Source: Rotaria socialis
Lineage: Eukaryota > Rotifera > Eurotatoria > Philodinida > Philodinidae
Assembly: GCA_905331475.1 (NCBI GenBank)
Contig: CAJNYU010001081.1
Coordinates: 1 to 64,000 of the forward strand
Reading direction: 5' to 3'
DNA: 64,000 nucleotides
Numbering within the stretch: the stretch's first letter is position 1; every line of letters begins with the position of its first letter. The notes below the pieces were generated by a model. The model saw only the letters and a program-made list of their open reading frames with translations. It searched no databases and had not been told where the DNA came from. The translations under genes were made by a program, and so were the position numbers. This document shows positions 1 to 12,518 of this stretch, one piece after another.

Positions 1-59
1 CCTCAACTGGATGGTAGTGACTGAGATAGACCTTTAAGCGTCTTTAATGATTGGCTGAG

Positions 60-470
60 AGGAAGGAGGCTTCAAAATATCTGGAATAAGGGTATTGAAC
101 AAAAGGGATCTTTCATGATTCTTTTTGCAGCAATACAATGAATCGGGCTTTCAAATATCTGAAATGGAAATGGCAGAATGGGGAAGACCTTTAGTGATCC
201 TTCTGATTGAAACACAATAAAGGAGACTTAGAAAAAAAAACTCAAACAACTGGTATGACCCCAGAAAGATCTTCAGTGATCTTTCTAGATAGAAATCAGT
301 GAAGTGGACTGTCAAATACTTCAAATGGAAGATATTGACTGCGAAGTTTTTTTCAGACATTTCAATTTGAAACGGTATGAATGTGATCGTTAAATATTTG
401 AAATGAAAGTTATTATGCAAGAAAGAGCTTTCAATGACTCTACCGTTGGAGTGTTAGTAATTATGCTTTG
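60..470. repeat. Degenerate ~80-bp tandem repeat
   Basis: A motif resembling TCAAATATCTGAAATGGAA recurs at about 72, 153, 313 and 390, with a weaker copy near 237. That is a spacing of roughly 80 bases. Between copies a second motif (GATCTTTCA.TGATC) also recurs. The copies are diverged, so this is an old minisatellite-like array. It lies just downstream of the minus-strand NHL fragment. An open frame across it (151-420, minus) is repetitive and has no recognisable protein features, so I do not call a gene. Confidence 0.5.
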
Positions 471-521
471 TAAAATACGTGGTAGAAGTATAGAAAAAGA
501 AACGAACAAAGAAAAAACAAT

Positions 522-1070
522 TCACAAGTCTGTTTCGATAGAAAATCGTTGAACACGATGATTACTCATATCGACGACATAGAGATTACCATATCGATCG
601 AAAGACAAACCAATGGGGTTGCTGAACTGATTTGTTCCTTCTCCTTTACGATCTCCATCTACAATTAAAGTGCCTTGTTTCTTGTCTCCCAGAGTCCAAC
701 GCATCACATGATGATTCACCTGGTCTGCTACATAGAGTGTACCCAACGTATTAACGAAGAGTTCATTAGAATAAGTCAATTGTGCCAGAGCATTCCCGTA
801 GTCTTGTCCTCCAGCGACAACAATACTTTCTTTTGTACCTTTATTCCATTTCATTACACGATGATTTGGTTTGTCTGGCACGTAGACATTTTGCTGCCGA
901 TCAACAAAGAGATATGTCGTCCGGTTGAGTTGATTGAGACCATCACCTGAGCCATTTCCACCAGCTACGAGAGTGTGGGTATGGGTGTCGCAAAAAAAGG
1001 ACCTCTGCCCAAACCCACTCCCTTCATTCAAGCACGTGGAGCTGTAAGTTAATAGATATTCTTCTGTCAT
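522..1070 (-). CDS. NHL-repeat protein, probably a 5'-truncated fragment
   Basis: The 182-residue frame contains about three NHL beta-propeller blades. Each has a VAGG-type turn, an LFVD or LSFDRYGNLYVVD strand and a closing NHRV/NHHV motif (VPDKPNHRVMKW, VADQVNHHVMRW, VVDMSNHRVQRF). NHL propellers are protein- or ligand-binding scaffolds, and large NHL families are typical of rotifer genomes. A complete propeller needs six or so blades and usually a signal peptide. Neither is present here. The first residues (about 1-35) do not look like a secretion signal, and a stop or possible splice acceptor (TTAG) lies directly before the ATG. It could be the last exon of a larger gene whose 5' part was lost to the inverted-repeat element immediately upstream, or a decayed copy. 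The frame itself is intact. Confidence 0.6.
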   Translation of the reverse strand: MTEEYLLTYSSTCLNEGSGFGQRSFFCDTHTHTLVAGGNGSGDGLNQLNRTTYLFVDRQQNVYVPDKPNHRVMKWNKGTKESIVVAGGQDYGNALAQLTYSNELFVNTLGTLYVADQVNHHVMRWTLGDKKQGTLIVDGDRKGEGTNQFSNPIGLSFDRYGNLYVVDMSNHRVQRFSIETDL

Positions 1071-1131
1071 CTAAGCTTCAAATATTGGTAATCGAAAATA
1101 TATTTCCTTTTGTGGATACAATTTTTCAAAC

Positions 1132-1553
1132 GATTAGATGCGTTCCGAGGGTATCCCCTGAAACTCGATTAAGTGCTAGGAAACCAAACCTAGCAAATAT
1201 AACAGATATAGAGATATACAGCATATAGGGGGTCTAGGGAGTACAGGAGTTATAGGAGATTGACAAACAGCGAGCATGGCTCAAAAAATAAATATTGATA
1301 AGCAACGAGCAAGATTCAACAAATAAATATTGATATCAGTAATATCTGTGAAAGAAAATTTTATTTTAGTTGAATTATAATTAAATAAAATTAAGAGATG
1401 AAAGAGAAAAAAATATCTCCTATATCCCCTATAACTCCCTAGACCTCCTAGGCCCCCTATATGCTGTATATCTCTATGTCTGTTATATCTGCTAGGTTTG
1501 GTCCCCTAGCACTTAATCGAGTTTCCGGGAATATTATCGGAGCGCATCTAATC
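1132..1553. mobile_element. Non-autonomous element with ~125-bp terminal inverted repeats
   Basis: The left arm (about 1132-1259) begins GATTAGATGCG. Its reverse complement returns with scattered differences at about 1428-1553, ending CGCATCTAATC. The match covers TCGATTAAGTGCTAGG, ACCAAACCTAGC and GATATACAGCATATAGGGGG. The middle (about 1260-1427) has no coding capacity and holds two imperfect copies of a ~35-base unit containing AAATAAATATTGATA. Long inverted arms and a short non-coding centre fit a MITE or fold-back element. I could not find a convincing target-site duplication. The element lies between the NHL fragment and the sirtuin pseudogene. Confidence 0.7.
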
Positions 1554-1638
1554 TGTTGTTCCTGCTCTTCAATGAAGTCCTGAATGAAAAGTTTCTTTTT
1601 TGTTTGAAATAAAAATTTTCTCTCAATACAAATGACCA

Positions 1639-2071
1639 ACCATCAACATTTTGTGTTATAACATTAAATGGTTTTCCTTCTTTTTCAAATTGTTTTTCAG
1701 CTTTTGCTAATGCTATATGGGCCTATTTTTTTAAACTTATTTATTGATTTGAGAATAAAATAAAATTCAAAACCTCATTCGGTTGTTTGGTTCGAACGAG
1801 TTCTCGACGATGATGATAAAATTCCCAAACAAGAGAAGGCGAACATGCAACAGCTGTTCAAGTTGCTAAATCGTTTTTTTAAATAGATTTAAATATAAAA
1901 ATCTTACCGTTTCTGAATAATAATAAAACAAAATGTAGCTTTAAATTGTCTCCAAAGTCCTCCAGCACCACGAAATGTTGAAATACTAGATTCAGCTGAT
2001 ATTCCTGCATCTGTTAATACGAGAACTGAATGAGCATCATATAGCAACACGCCGAAATTCAGCGATTTTTA
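1639..2071 (-). pseudogene. SIRT5-like sirtuin (NAD-dependent deacylase), broken
   Basis: On the minus strand, separated blocks match the SIRT5/class III sirtuin core. The first (about 1911-2071) has [16 protein letters not shown] and LWRQFKA. The second (1774-1865) has VWEFYHHRREL and TKQPNE, followed by an intron at 1723-1773. The third (1639-1722) has AHIALAKAEKQFEKEG and ITQNVDG. Several lesions are visible. The conserved GAG NAD-binding motif reads DAG. An in-frame TGA follows DLAT in the second block. The donor or acceptor between the first two blocks is degraded. The frame is shifted near the start of the first block. Homology stops right after NVDG, before the catalytic His and the zinc Cys residues. 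The remnant ends about 85 bases from the inverted-repeat element at 1132-1553. Sirtuins of this type remove succinyl or malonyl groups from lysine; this copy cannot. Confidence 0.75.
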
Positions 2072-2341
2072 CTGTTGTCTATTAAGAAAAAGGTTAATTT
2101 ATATGAACTTTTTCGATTTTTATATAAAAAGTTTTTAGTTTTTTCTCTCAATGATTTTCAATTATTGATTTAAGAAAAGAAAAACCTAGAAAATAAACAG
2201 TTGGCTTTGTTTCAGTTAAAAATTTCTTATGATAGAAAAATAAATCATTTTTTTGTTTCACATACGTCATTCTTGAATAAATAATTTCGAAAACATTTTC
2301 TATTATTTGCTTGTCTATTTTTCAGAGGGTGTGCTTATCTC

Positions 2342-2372
2342 AAAATCGGTTTTTCGAAAAAAAATCGATTTT
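2342..2372. repeat. Short AT-rich palindrome in 2072-2528 spacer
   Basis: AAAATCGGTTTTT is followed after CG by a tract ending AAAAATCGATTTT, giving a 13-bp stem with one mismatch. It sits in the 457-base spacer between the sirtuin remnant and the glycosidase-like gene. It may be the end of an unrecognised element. I see no gene in the rest of this spacer. Confidence 0.35.
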
Positions 2373-2528
2373 CTGACGGGGGCTCCCCCTTAATAAAATC
2401 GAATGATTGGCTTACTGATCAGAACGAATGAAAAATAACAAGGAAACTATCTATATCTAATAATCTTTTAAAAAAAGCATCAGAAAAGATAATATAGAAT
2501 AAATTATATTTCAATTTTGACGAGTTAA

Positions 2529-4876
2529 ATGTATTTATTAAAAATAGTCTTATTATTTATATCAATTAATGTATCATATTCAAATATAAATATTTCAATC
2601 AATAATCGAACTGGTGAATATAATCTAACTGTTAATAATCGTTTATGGCTTCGTTCATCTTATACAAGTTTATATACTAATAATCAATGGTTTACATCAG
2701 AAAATCAGTCTCTTCATTTAATTGATTCAATTTTTAAACAAGGCTATGATGTATTATTAGGAGATTGGAATGAAACAATATTTATTTATAATTTTAATTT
2801 AAATCGAACATCAATAAATATAACAGGAACAATTCGTCAATGGAAACTAATACCAGCAATAAATTTCTATTTTCATAATGATTTTATCGATTTAAATAAT
2901 GATATTTTACTTAATTGTGATCAAGTGCGAACTGTTTTTCCTTCTTTTTATATTGAAAAAATTGATCAAGATGATCATAGAGCTTATTTAACATTTGGAG
3001 GTAAAAATTATCGTTTTCTTTTTTTTTCTAATTTAATTTAATTTAAAATAAAGGAATGATGATGGGTGAACTTGAAAAACATGCTGGACTATGGAATAAT
3101 CAAAGTAAATTTCTAAAAATCGGTATGAGTGGTGGTCCATTAATTATATTTAATTCAACTGAATATGGCCAAAATGATTCCATTATTATTTCATCATTGT
3201 CTGAATTTATGTCAACTTCGTTATCAATTAATAAAAATATATTAGAATATGGATTTATTGGTTCAATTAAATCAATTCCAAGTAATTCTACAAATTCATT
3301 AATAATATATTATTCATCTGACGGCATTAATCAACTTATGGAACAATGGGGTAGTTTAATGCAAAAAATATTTAATCGAACAAATAAATATCGTTTAAAT
3401 GATCTAACTATCAATTATCTTGGTTATTATACAGATAATGGAGCTTATTATTATTATAATACAGAATCTCAAATGAATTATGAACAAACAATAATTAAAA
3501 TAAAAGAAAATCTTACAATTCCAATTCATTATCTTCAATTAGATTCTTGGTGGTATTATAAAGGTTTAGGCGATGGTGTTAAACAATGGTTTGCTCGTCC
3601 AGATATATTTCCAAGTGGACTTAAAGGATTAAATGAAAAGTTAAATAATTTTCCATTAGCTGCACATAATCGTTATTGGTCATCGGACACAATTTATCTG
3701 AATAAATATAATTTTATAATTGATTATTTTAACTTAAAAAGTCTTCCATTAGGCAATGATTCATTTTGGATTGATTTATTTAATAATTCAACAAAAGATT
3801 TTAATCTAATATTATATGAACAAGATTGGATGAACCATCAAACAGTTGATTTTATTCCATTATGCCAATCAATTCATCTCGGTAAACAATGGTTAACATC
3901 AATGGGTTATGCAGCTCATCTTTTTAATATTAATATACAATATTCAATGAATCTACCACGACATGCACTTCAAGCTTTAGAAATCGATCGTGTTACACAA
4001 GCAAGAGTATCGGATGATTATTATATACATATTAATAGACAAATTCCTCAATGGAATATAGGTGTATCGTCAATGTTAGCTAATGCTATTGGAATAGCTC
4101 CATTTAAAGATGTTTTTTGGTCAAATCAATATCAACCTGGTGCTCCATATAAAACAACAGCTCAAGAAGTTTTACCTGATAGAGAAATTTTAATTGCAAC
4201 ACTTTCAACTGGACCAGTGGCTTTTGGCGATGGAATTAATTATGTTGATAAAGAACGTATTATGAGATGTTGTCGTCAAGATGGTCTTATTTTAAAACCT
4301 AAAAAACCTTTAACAATGATCGATATAGCTATTTCAGATTGGGCTCTTCATCACGGAGTTATACAAGGAGAACTTTATTCAACGAAAACAATTATAAATA
4401 ATGAAATATTTTCTTTTATATTTGCATCATCAATGAAACGTAACTATTCAATAGTTCCTTCAATGATTCGTTCATCAAACGGAATTCTTTGGTCATTTGA
4501 TAATCCGTATAAAATAAATTATTTCGATGAAAATCATTCACTTGAAATATCAAATAAAATATGTAATTTAACGTCATTTTGTCTTTGGTATTCTTCACCT
4601 ATTTGGTCTTTCAATGATTCTTCATCGACAAAATATTCTTTCATGGGTGAAATTAATAAATGGACATTTATTAGTCAGCAACGATTTTCTTCTTTACATA
4701 CAAATGTTGATAATACACAAATGACAATTATAGTTCAAGGTGTAGTCAATGAAATAGTCGACATTTTAGTATATCATTCAAAATTTCAATCCATTATTCA
4801 TGTTAATTGCCATTTTTATATTGATCATTTAATAGCTCAGCTAATTATTAATTCTACAAATGTTATTTGTTTATAA
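2529..4876 (+). CDS. Secreted glycoside hydrolase-like protein (clan GH-D / GH36-like)
   Basis: Two exons, 2529-3000 and 3054-4876, joined across a 53-base GT-AG intron, give 764 residues. Residues 1-18 form a signal peptide (hydrophobic, ending NVSYS). Many N-x-S/T sequons suggest a glycosylated secreted protein. Sequence hallmarks are LDSWW near residue 320, RPDIFPSGL after it, AHNRYW, YEQDWM with an Asp near 415, and RVSDDYY near 475-480. This order (an Asp at a barrel strand end, then R-x-S-D-D) resembles the nucleophile and acid/base regions of GH27/GH36-type (alpha-galactosidase, raffinose synthase-like) TIM barrels. The substrate cannot be read from the sequence. The catalytic assignment is inference. 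Codon use matches the AT-rich surroundings, so any acquisition would be old. A single intron in a 2.3-kb coding region is sparse compared with neighbours. Confidence 0.7.
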
Positions 4877-6814
4877 AATATAAATGACAAATAATTCTTT
4901 TCAATACTAATCAATTCAACATCAACTAATCATTTATTAATATCGAATTTAATATCAAATAGATGTTGTAAGTATGTATAAATAATAATATAGAAATATC
5001 GACAACCTATTTTCATCTTTGATCAACAGTTATATTTATTGAATATACAAATGAACATAATCTGTACATGTGGTAAAATCGAAATACTTAGTAAAGTCTT
5101 ATTAAAAATTCTCATTGTTCATTGCAGTTATTTGAATTTCTATAAGCATTTTCTAGATGTAAAAGAAAACATTCGTGTATATGGTACAATAGTAAGAAAA
5201 TTACAATGAACTAAAAGATGAAATATTGTCTTTCAAAACAGTAGCAGAGTTAACATTCTTTGATAGAAAAAAAAGTAGATCTTAAAATGAAAAATAAATT
5301 TCATAATATCATTGAATTTTTTTCTGAATAAGATAATCCGATGCTATTTAATATTACAATAAATTGACAAATCATAGTTTGAATGAAGGTAAAATTTAAT
5401 TTGTACAAAATAATATATATTGATAACTTGACTCAGATTAATTAAATCTTTGTCTGTCATGAAAACCCAAATTTGAATTGACATTGTTTGTTTAATTATA
5501 ACAATAAAAAGCTATTTATAACAAAATAAAAGTTAATAATTGAACCGATGTTTAACTTGAACGCAAACAGGAATGTCATTATTTTCAGTATGTACAAAAA
5601 GTTTCGTCATTGAGATTGTCTTTTTAAGAAAATATTTTCTTGATATTTAACAATTCTAGTAAACTGTTGACTCTTGGTTCTGTTGATAATGTTCATTCAA
5701 TTAATTCAAAAACTTGGTGAAAATCAATTATGGTCCAAACAAATGGTTTGATCATCGGAAATGACTTTATCGCTGCGATAAATGACTAAAAACTAGCATT
5801 CATTCCTCTAAATATTCTAAAGATTATCTAATGTTTAATACTACATGTAGTATCTAAGAGTCTCATCGGATAAAAGACTAAAGTTAATCATTGAGTTAAT
5901 CAAACTCAAATCAATGTAAAAAAGAGTAGATAATCGTTTCACTATATGATTGAGATATGATAAAAAGAGAATAAATGAAAGATATAACATGACTTTAGAT
6001 GAACAAATAGATAATATAAATAAGATAGTTTTCTTGAATCAAATTAATGACTATATAGATTTCATATTTCTATCAAGTTTTTTCGTGAAAAAACTGAAAA
6101 AATTATAAGAATAGATATTAAAAAAACGTTCATGCAATGAAGCAAGACACTTGCGTCATTACTGTGATGATTACAAGTTGGATAGAACTAAACAGACGTT
6201 TGATTTTAGTGATACATGAAGAGAATTGAATAATGATTTATTTTATTCTACACAGAAATTCTTATTTGAAAGTAGTGCTCAACCTTTTATAAAAAATTTC
6301 GATTATATAGTTGCTAAGACTAAAAAACATTTAATTTGATTTAGATGAACGTCAAAATATCGACTGATAGCATATTATCATCCCCATCTTCATTGTCAAG
6401 ACAGTTACTGTATTAAACATCAGCTGATCAAGATAGATTCTCTCAACAATTGAACAATAAAAATAGAATGCTTGTATGAAATAGACACGATCATCAATCA
6501 TTGCAATTATATAGATAAATACAGAAAGTAAAAATAGTTTTGGTTAACATATGACATATGGATGTTCTTAATTCAATTTCTTTTTTTTTACCATTTCATT
6601 GATTGATAATATTTGAAAAATTAATCTATATTTGTTATCTGTTCTATTTATGAAATAAGTTTCATATTATTCATTTCTTCATGCGTTGATTAAGTGAAAA
6701 TTGATTTTCTTTTATTTTTAAATAAAACAATCAATTTTATATATACATTTTTTCATGAACTTGTCAAATTGAAAAAAAATTAAATAAAACCGATGCTTTA
6801 TGAATTTTATTTAA
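4877..6814. other. AT-rich intergenic region, no gene seen
   Basis: About 1.9 kb between the glycosidase-like gene (+) and the coiled-coil gene (-), which converge here. Frames are short and broken by stops. I saw no recognisable RNA gene or repeat pair. Confidence 0.6.
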
Positions 6815-8035
6815 CTAATTAATTAATTTGTTGTTTCTAGTTTGATGATCACATAATTTAATTGATGTCGGATATTGTAATGTTGTTTGATTTGAAGATT
6901 GATTTGACATAAAAGTTATTTTTTTAAAAATATTTTCATTTGTATTATTACTTCTATTTTGATCATCTAAATTAAAATTAACTTCACTTTGAGATTTATT
7001 TGATCCCACTTTTTCATAAAGAGTCAAATTAATCTGTGTTTTTATTTGTGTTCCTAATTGTTGAATAGCTGAATCACTTGAAATCGATTTTATTTCATTA
7101 ACAATTAAATCAATGTTTTCTGACGTTTTTTTTTCTTCTTCAAACATAATTTGATTTTTCATTAAAGCCGCTTGTTCACTAACAGTACGAATTTTTAATT
7201 GAGACTCATTAAAAATTTCTAAACGTTGTTGTTTAAGTTTTTCTTGTATTAAAGCTAATTGTTTTGCTTTTTTTTCATCTAATTTTATAATAAATTCTTC
7301 TAATAAAATTCTATATTGTTCATCTTCAACTGTTTGTTGTTCTTTAGCTTCAATTAATAAATTTTGTTGATTTTGTTGAGTTTCTTGAACAATTTGCGCA
7401 AGAATTGATTCTGTTTGTAATGTTATTTGTTGAATTCTTTGTTGAACAGTTTGATCAAAATTTGTATGAGTCTGTTTTAAATCATTCATTAATGTATCTA
7501 ATCTATCTGATGTCGATAAATTATGAATTGATTCAAACTGAGTTGTTAACTTTGATTCAACTTCAGCTGTTTCATATTTAGTTGTATGTTTTGTTACTAA
7601 TTCTTTATGATTTGTTTCTTTTTGATCATGTTCAATATTAGTTGAAGAAGATTTTACTAATTGTTCAAATTTTGATGATAACTATACAACAAAGATAAAT
7701 AAATCTCGATAAACATTTTAAAATTTTAATCTTAAAAAGTATTCTTTTTTTTGTATTCTTAAAGTATTCTATTAAATTATTTAATAAAATCTTCGTCAAA
7801 CCTTTCCACTTGTTTCCCATATTGATTCGTATAAGGCTAAATGCTTATTTGATTCATGGTTTTGTGTATTTCTTTTGGTTAACCATGGCGATGGGTGAGA
7901 TGAATATGGCCGTCGAGATAAATTTGCATCTCTTGGTACTGGTCGAGGCGAAGGAGTTCGTGTTCGTAATTTTGATGAAACTGGAAATTGAGTTTCTATA
8001 CTCACTTTTCTATTATGACTCGAACCAGCACCCAT
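6815..8035 (-). CDS. Coiled-coil protein with N-terminal myristoylation-type motif
   Basis: Two exons on the minus strand, 7802-8035 and 6815-7681, with a 120-base intron joined in phase 0, give 366 residues. The protein starts MGAGSS, which fits the N-myristoylation consensus (G2, S6), so membrane attachment is plausible. Residues about 10-60 are basic and proline/serine-rich (RTRTPSPRPVPR). From about residue 80 it is Glu/Gln/Lys-rich with heptad-like spacing (IQQITLQTESILAQIVQETQ, LIQEKLKQQRLEIF), so a long coiled coil is likely. The last 70 residues are Asn/Ser-rich and disordered. I do not recognise the family; a cytoskeletal or membrane-scaffold role is only a guess. The first exon could not be extended, and its ATG sits just after an AT-rich tract with no other in-frame ATG nearby. 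Confidence 0.65.
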
Positions 8036-11000
8036 TTTTCAATAGTAGTTTTTTTATTTAATAAAAAAATCACTAAAAACAAAATTTCAATTTTTGTTAT
8101 TTAAAATAAATTGGACAAAAAAATGCTAGTCAAAGATATTTTATTTTAACTTTTCAAAATTAAATCATTTCATGACTCATTATTTTTTAATAAAACAAAA
8201 AAATGATCAAAAATAAAAACAAGTCAAATTTTTGAATAGAATTCATTTCTATATTAAGTTTTAGTTAAAATATTAATTTTTTTAATTCTTAAAATGGATA
8301 AATTAGTAGATATATTCTCTACTTTTATGCATAATAAATATCAGTTAGATCCATTCGAATTTTCAAAACTTTTAATGATATAATCTAGAGTCATCATACT
8401 ATATAATTTATCGTATTCGGCAGTCTAGATTTAAAAATAAACTCTGAAATATAAGAAAAGAGAAATAGATCTCAATAATCGTTCCGTAAAATTGACTTTG
8501 AAAATATCAATCTATTTCGATCGTATTGTTTTTCTTTCATTTACATATATAAATAAAAATCTATTGGAGAGAAAAATAGCAGAAAAGAAATTATTTTTTA
8601 TGTAGATTATTTCTGGAAAACTTAAGATACAAATTAAAATTATAGAACACAGTGCGTAAAACTTGTCTAGTCATTATCATTTGATAATTGTTTTAGTTAT
8701 ACAAAACAAAAAATAGTGTCTAATCTTATGACAACTATCTCAACTTTTACAAGTAAAAAACGAAAATTGGACAATTAATATGGATTTGATGGTTACTTCA
8801 AAATTGAGTTATTAAGACAAAATATTTTATGTAAAATTGAATGAAATATTCAAAAACAAAATTCTAGATAGAAATCTTCACTAAATATTATAAAATAATT
8901 TGATAGAAATCCTATTTTGAGAATTAATCGAACATTTAACTAAAATCGTAACATAAGAAACATGATAAAATAGAAATTAGTAAAATAATCTGATCATATA
9001 TGCATAAGTTATTAGACATGAATATTCTTAGATTATTATCGAAAGAAAATATGTTCACATTTATAAAAAAAAAAAAAAGAAGAGACTAGCAAATGATCAA
9101 AAATTATCATAAATTTGATATTCACATAGTAGAGAAAGTAAAAATATTTGATAATATTGGATTTTACAATTTTTAAAAACTTTGATGATTACGAAAATGA
9201 TATAAATTTTAGAAAGTATCGAACAATCTAGAATAAAAAATACTTTAAGTCTTCTAAAGTTCCCAACTTTTCTTGTCTAGAAATCTGAGCAGTGCTGAAC
9301 AATTCTCTTTTTATGCCACATTATATTAATGAACGATTAATAGAATAATTATTGCGAAAATATTATAAATCAGCTCTATCGATAGAATTCGCATCAAAAT
9401 ATTTTCTCAACAACACGTTTTCATGTCTATATAAAATTTTGTATAGACTAGAATTAAATCTCTTCTTTTTAAAAAGTTTTTTAGAAGAATTTTTTGAGAT
9501 TGATATATCTCTTGTCTTTAACGAAGAAATTAATTCGTCTATTTTGAAAGTTAAAAATAAATAAATAATTTAATTTAAGAAATTTTAACTACAAAAACAA
9601 AAGAAATGAAACGTCTTTGACTGATACGTGGTAGAGAAAAATATTCGACTTTTTAAAGTAAACAATTCATTAATATATTCATTGATTATTAAATATAAAA
9701 CTGACCGATAGAGAATATAATTATTTATCTTCTACGCAAAATAATATCAAGAAATGAAATGAAAAGAAAAACAAAATGTTATATAGAAAACGTTTATAGG
9801 AAAAATACTAATGTACAATATTGAATAGAAGAAACATAAGTGAATTGTTATTCTTTTCGTTTTTATTCAAATAGTTCATTTCATGAATAGAATAAATGGT
9901 ATGAGTAATGCCTTAGGCAAATCCATTATTCTATTGAAAAATGCTCAATGAATAACTAACTTAAATATATTTCAATATTTTATTTATTTCACCAGTTGTT
10001 AAACAAATCATGGCGAAAAAAATATCGAAAACTTTTATCTTCATTCTTGAATTTTTCTTTATTAACGAATATTGTTTTTTTTATCAGATTGAATTATTTT
10101 TAAACTATGAAGAAAAAAATAAATAACAATATCATTAATTCTATTAATTAAAAAACTAAGATAAATAAAATTACTATTAATAATAATGAGACTAAAATCT
10201 TCTAGGCCTATTTATTGTCTATTGTAGAATAGATTCTTAGAATAAATGTAAAAGTGATTGATTGTTGTTTAGTAATCACTATGGAAGAAGAACAATTGAA
10301 TTCGTTTGTTACCAAACAAAAGAATTTTTTAACATAAAAATCAAACTGAAAGAACAAATTTTATTTATTTTTCGTTTGTTTTCTTAAGTGTCTATTAAAG
10401 AAACTTGAACATTTATTGAAAATAACAACAAGATCTCATCTTACTTCTATATTTATTATTGAAATATTATCCTTTTATTGACAATCTAATTTGACTTAAA
10501 TTAGCTTCCAAAGAAAAATAAAATCTTTATAATTTTTTAACTAAATTAAATAAAGCTCACTGATCATTGTCTTATATCTCAATAATAAATTCAATTTTTT
10601 ATTAATAACTATCACATAATGTTTTTAAAGTTTATTATCAGTCAGTGAGAAAATGATAGAATTATCAACTGTAACAAACAACATTTTTTAATCGTATATT
10701 ATATAAAATTTCTAGAAATTATTCAAAATAACCTAAGATTGAAAAAGTTCATCGTATAATATATTATGCTTATCGATTTATACTGATTTTTATGAGAATT
10801 TCACATGAAGTTTGTTTCATAGATAGATCCTATGCATTCGCTAGAACATTATCAAGATTTAAACTAAACAAAGAAGTAATTTCTTTTGATGTTCAATCAT
10901 CGTAAATATGATTATACGCAGATTGTAACGAAAGAAGGAAAACGTTAGAACATCTTTTTATTAAATGTTCTTAAACAGTTCTTTACTCATTGGCTTTTCA

Positions 11001-12518
11001 TTAGAAGCACCAAAAATTTTCTAATGTGTAACAATGAAATATGATTTATTTGAATAATATATTTCTTCATATTAAAGAAAATTTACTGTAAATTTTGAAA
11101 ATAAACTTTTCGTTAAAAGAATAGTGCTATACAGAAAGGGTTAATGAAAGTTAAAATACTTGACTAATACATATACTTATTGGTTTCTTGCGCTCTGTTG
11201 TTAGATATACTGTTATTTTATTTTCCTATTTTATTCCTTAACTCTCCAAGTATCTTCTCAACCAAAATCTATAAATCGTCATGAAAAACATATTGAACAA
11301 GAAGAAAATCAATAGTCAACTATGTACAAATATTCTATAAAATAAATAAGCATAATTGTTTTCTTTTAAACACTCGAGCGAAATAGTTTCTTATTCTCTA
11401 TTAAATCTTTATTTGTATAAATTCAATTGAATTTATTAATTATTTAATCGATTAAGAAAACACCAAATCAGATAAAACTTGTCTGAAATTAAATAGATAT
11501 TAATTAGATAAATAAACAAATGTTGAATTTCATTTAAAAAATTCAAACCATTATTTAACTAGCAAAAAAATGAAAACAATGTGCTACTAAGTTAAAATTG
11601 AGCAGAATTTTATTTCTGTGGTATTTTTATATTGTTGAGACAGAATTCATCAAGTTTTAGAAGAATATCTATAGCAAGATTTTATAATTTTTATTTCAGC
11701 TACAATTTAAAAAGAATTGATCAAAATCAACACAATGGGTTGCACTTTTTTTTAATAAAAATAAATTTTTTTCAAAATTAGAGATGAGAGCGCAGGACAA
11801 CTTTTCCCGTCCTGCTTAGGATCAATATTGGATATTATACAGGAAATAGACGAGATTGTCTTTAATGCCCAATAAACTCAAGCGTATATGTAACCGCTCA
11901 GACATCTTACAACAAATGTTCTTCACAATTTTTTAAAGCATCAGAACCCTATTCCTGAATAAAGTTAACTTATGAAATGAAACAATCACTATAAATTGCC
12001 ATTTTTATAACATACATAGATTATATATCGACTGTCTACTGGTCGTCGCAATTGACCGGGATATATGAATATAATATAAGATGATATTTATTATGATGAT
12101 ACAATACTTTCTATACTGATAACTATATAAATGACAACGACTTTCATTGTCTTGAATAAAAAGCATTTTATTCTAAATCATTACTAATATTTGCTGTTGA
12201 TTGTCAAAGATTCCCAATGATTGGTAAAAATTGCTTTAATTTCAATCAGCTTTTCCCCCCTTGAAGTCAAACCAAATCAACGATGCGAGGTTCTTCACTA
12301 TGGTTAAAGTTGATTTTTTTTTAAACTATCTTCTAGGTGTGGAACAATAATATTATTATTTATAACTAATTTTATTTTAATATCAATAAAATATCAACCA
12401 ATTCAAGATAAACTACAATAAAGAATGATTAGAATCCAATGACGCCCTTTGAAATGTTCAGCTTTTCTATGACTAACTAAGACGACTGGAATAAAATGCA
12501 AGTGTTAACAAATATATC
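8036..12518. other. 4.5-kb very AT-rich gene-poor region
   Basis: No frame here looks coding. The longest (9352-9564, +) is low-complexity and starts from a non-ATG codon. A small hairpin (GCAGGAC...GTCCTGC) lies at about 11791-11816 beside a brief rise in G+C, and could be the end of an old element. I saw no tRNA-like or rRNA-like sequence. Confidence 0.6.

Noticed and set aside
151..420. 89-codon minus-strand frame
   Set aside because: It runs through the degenerate tandem repeat and its protein repeats the same words (HLKYLT, FHLKYL).
9352..9564. 70-codon plus-strand frame in the gene-poor region
   Set aside because: Begins from a non-ATG triplet, Phe/Leu/Lys-rich, no motif, expected by chance in this composition.
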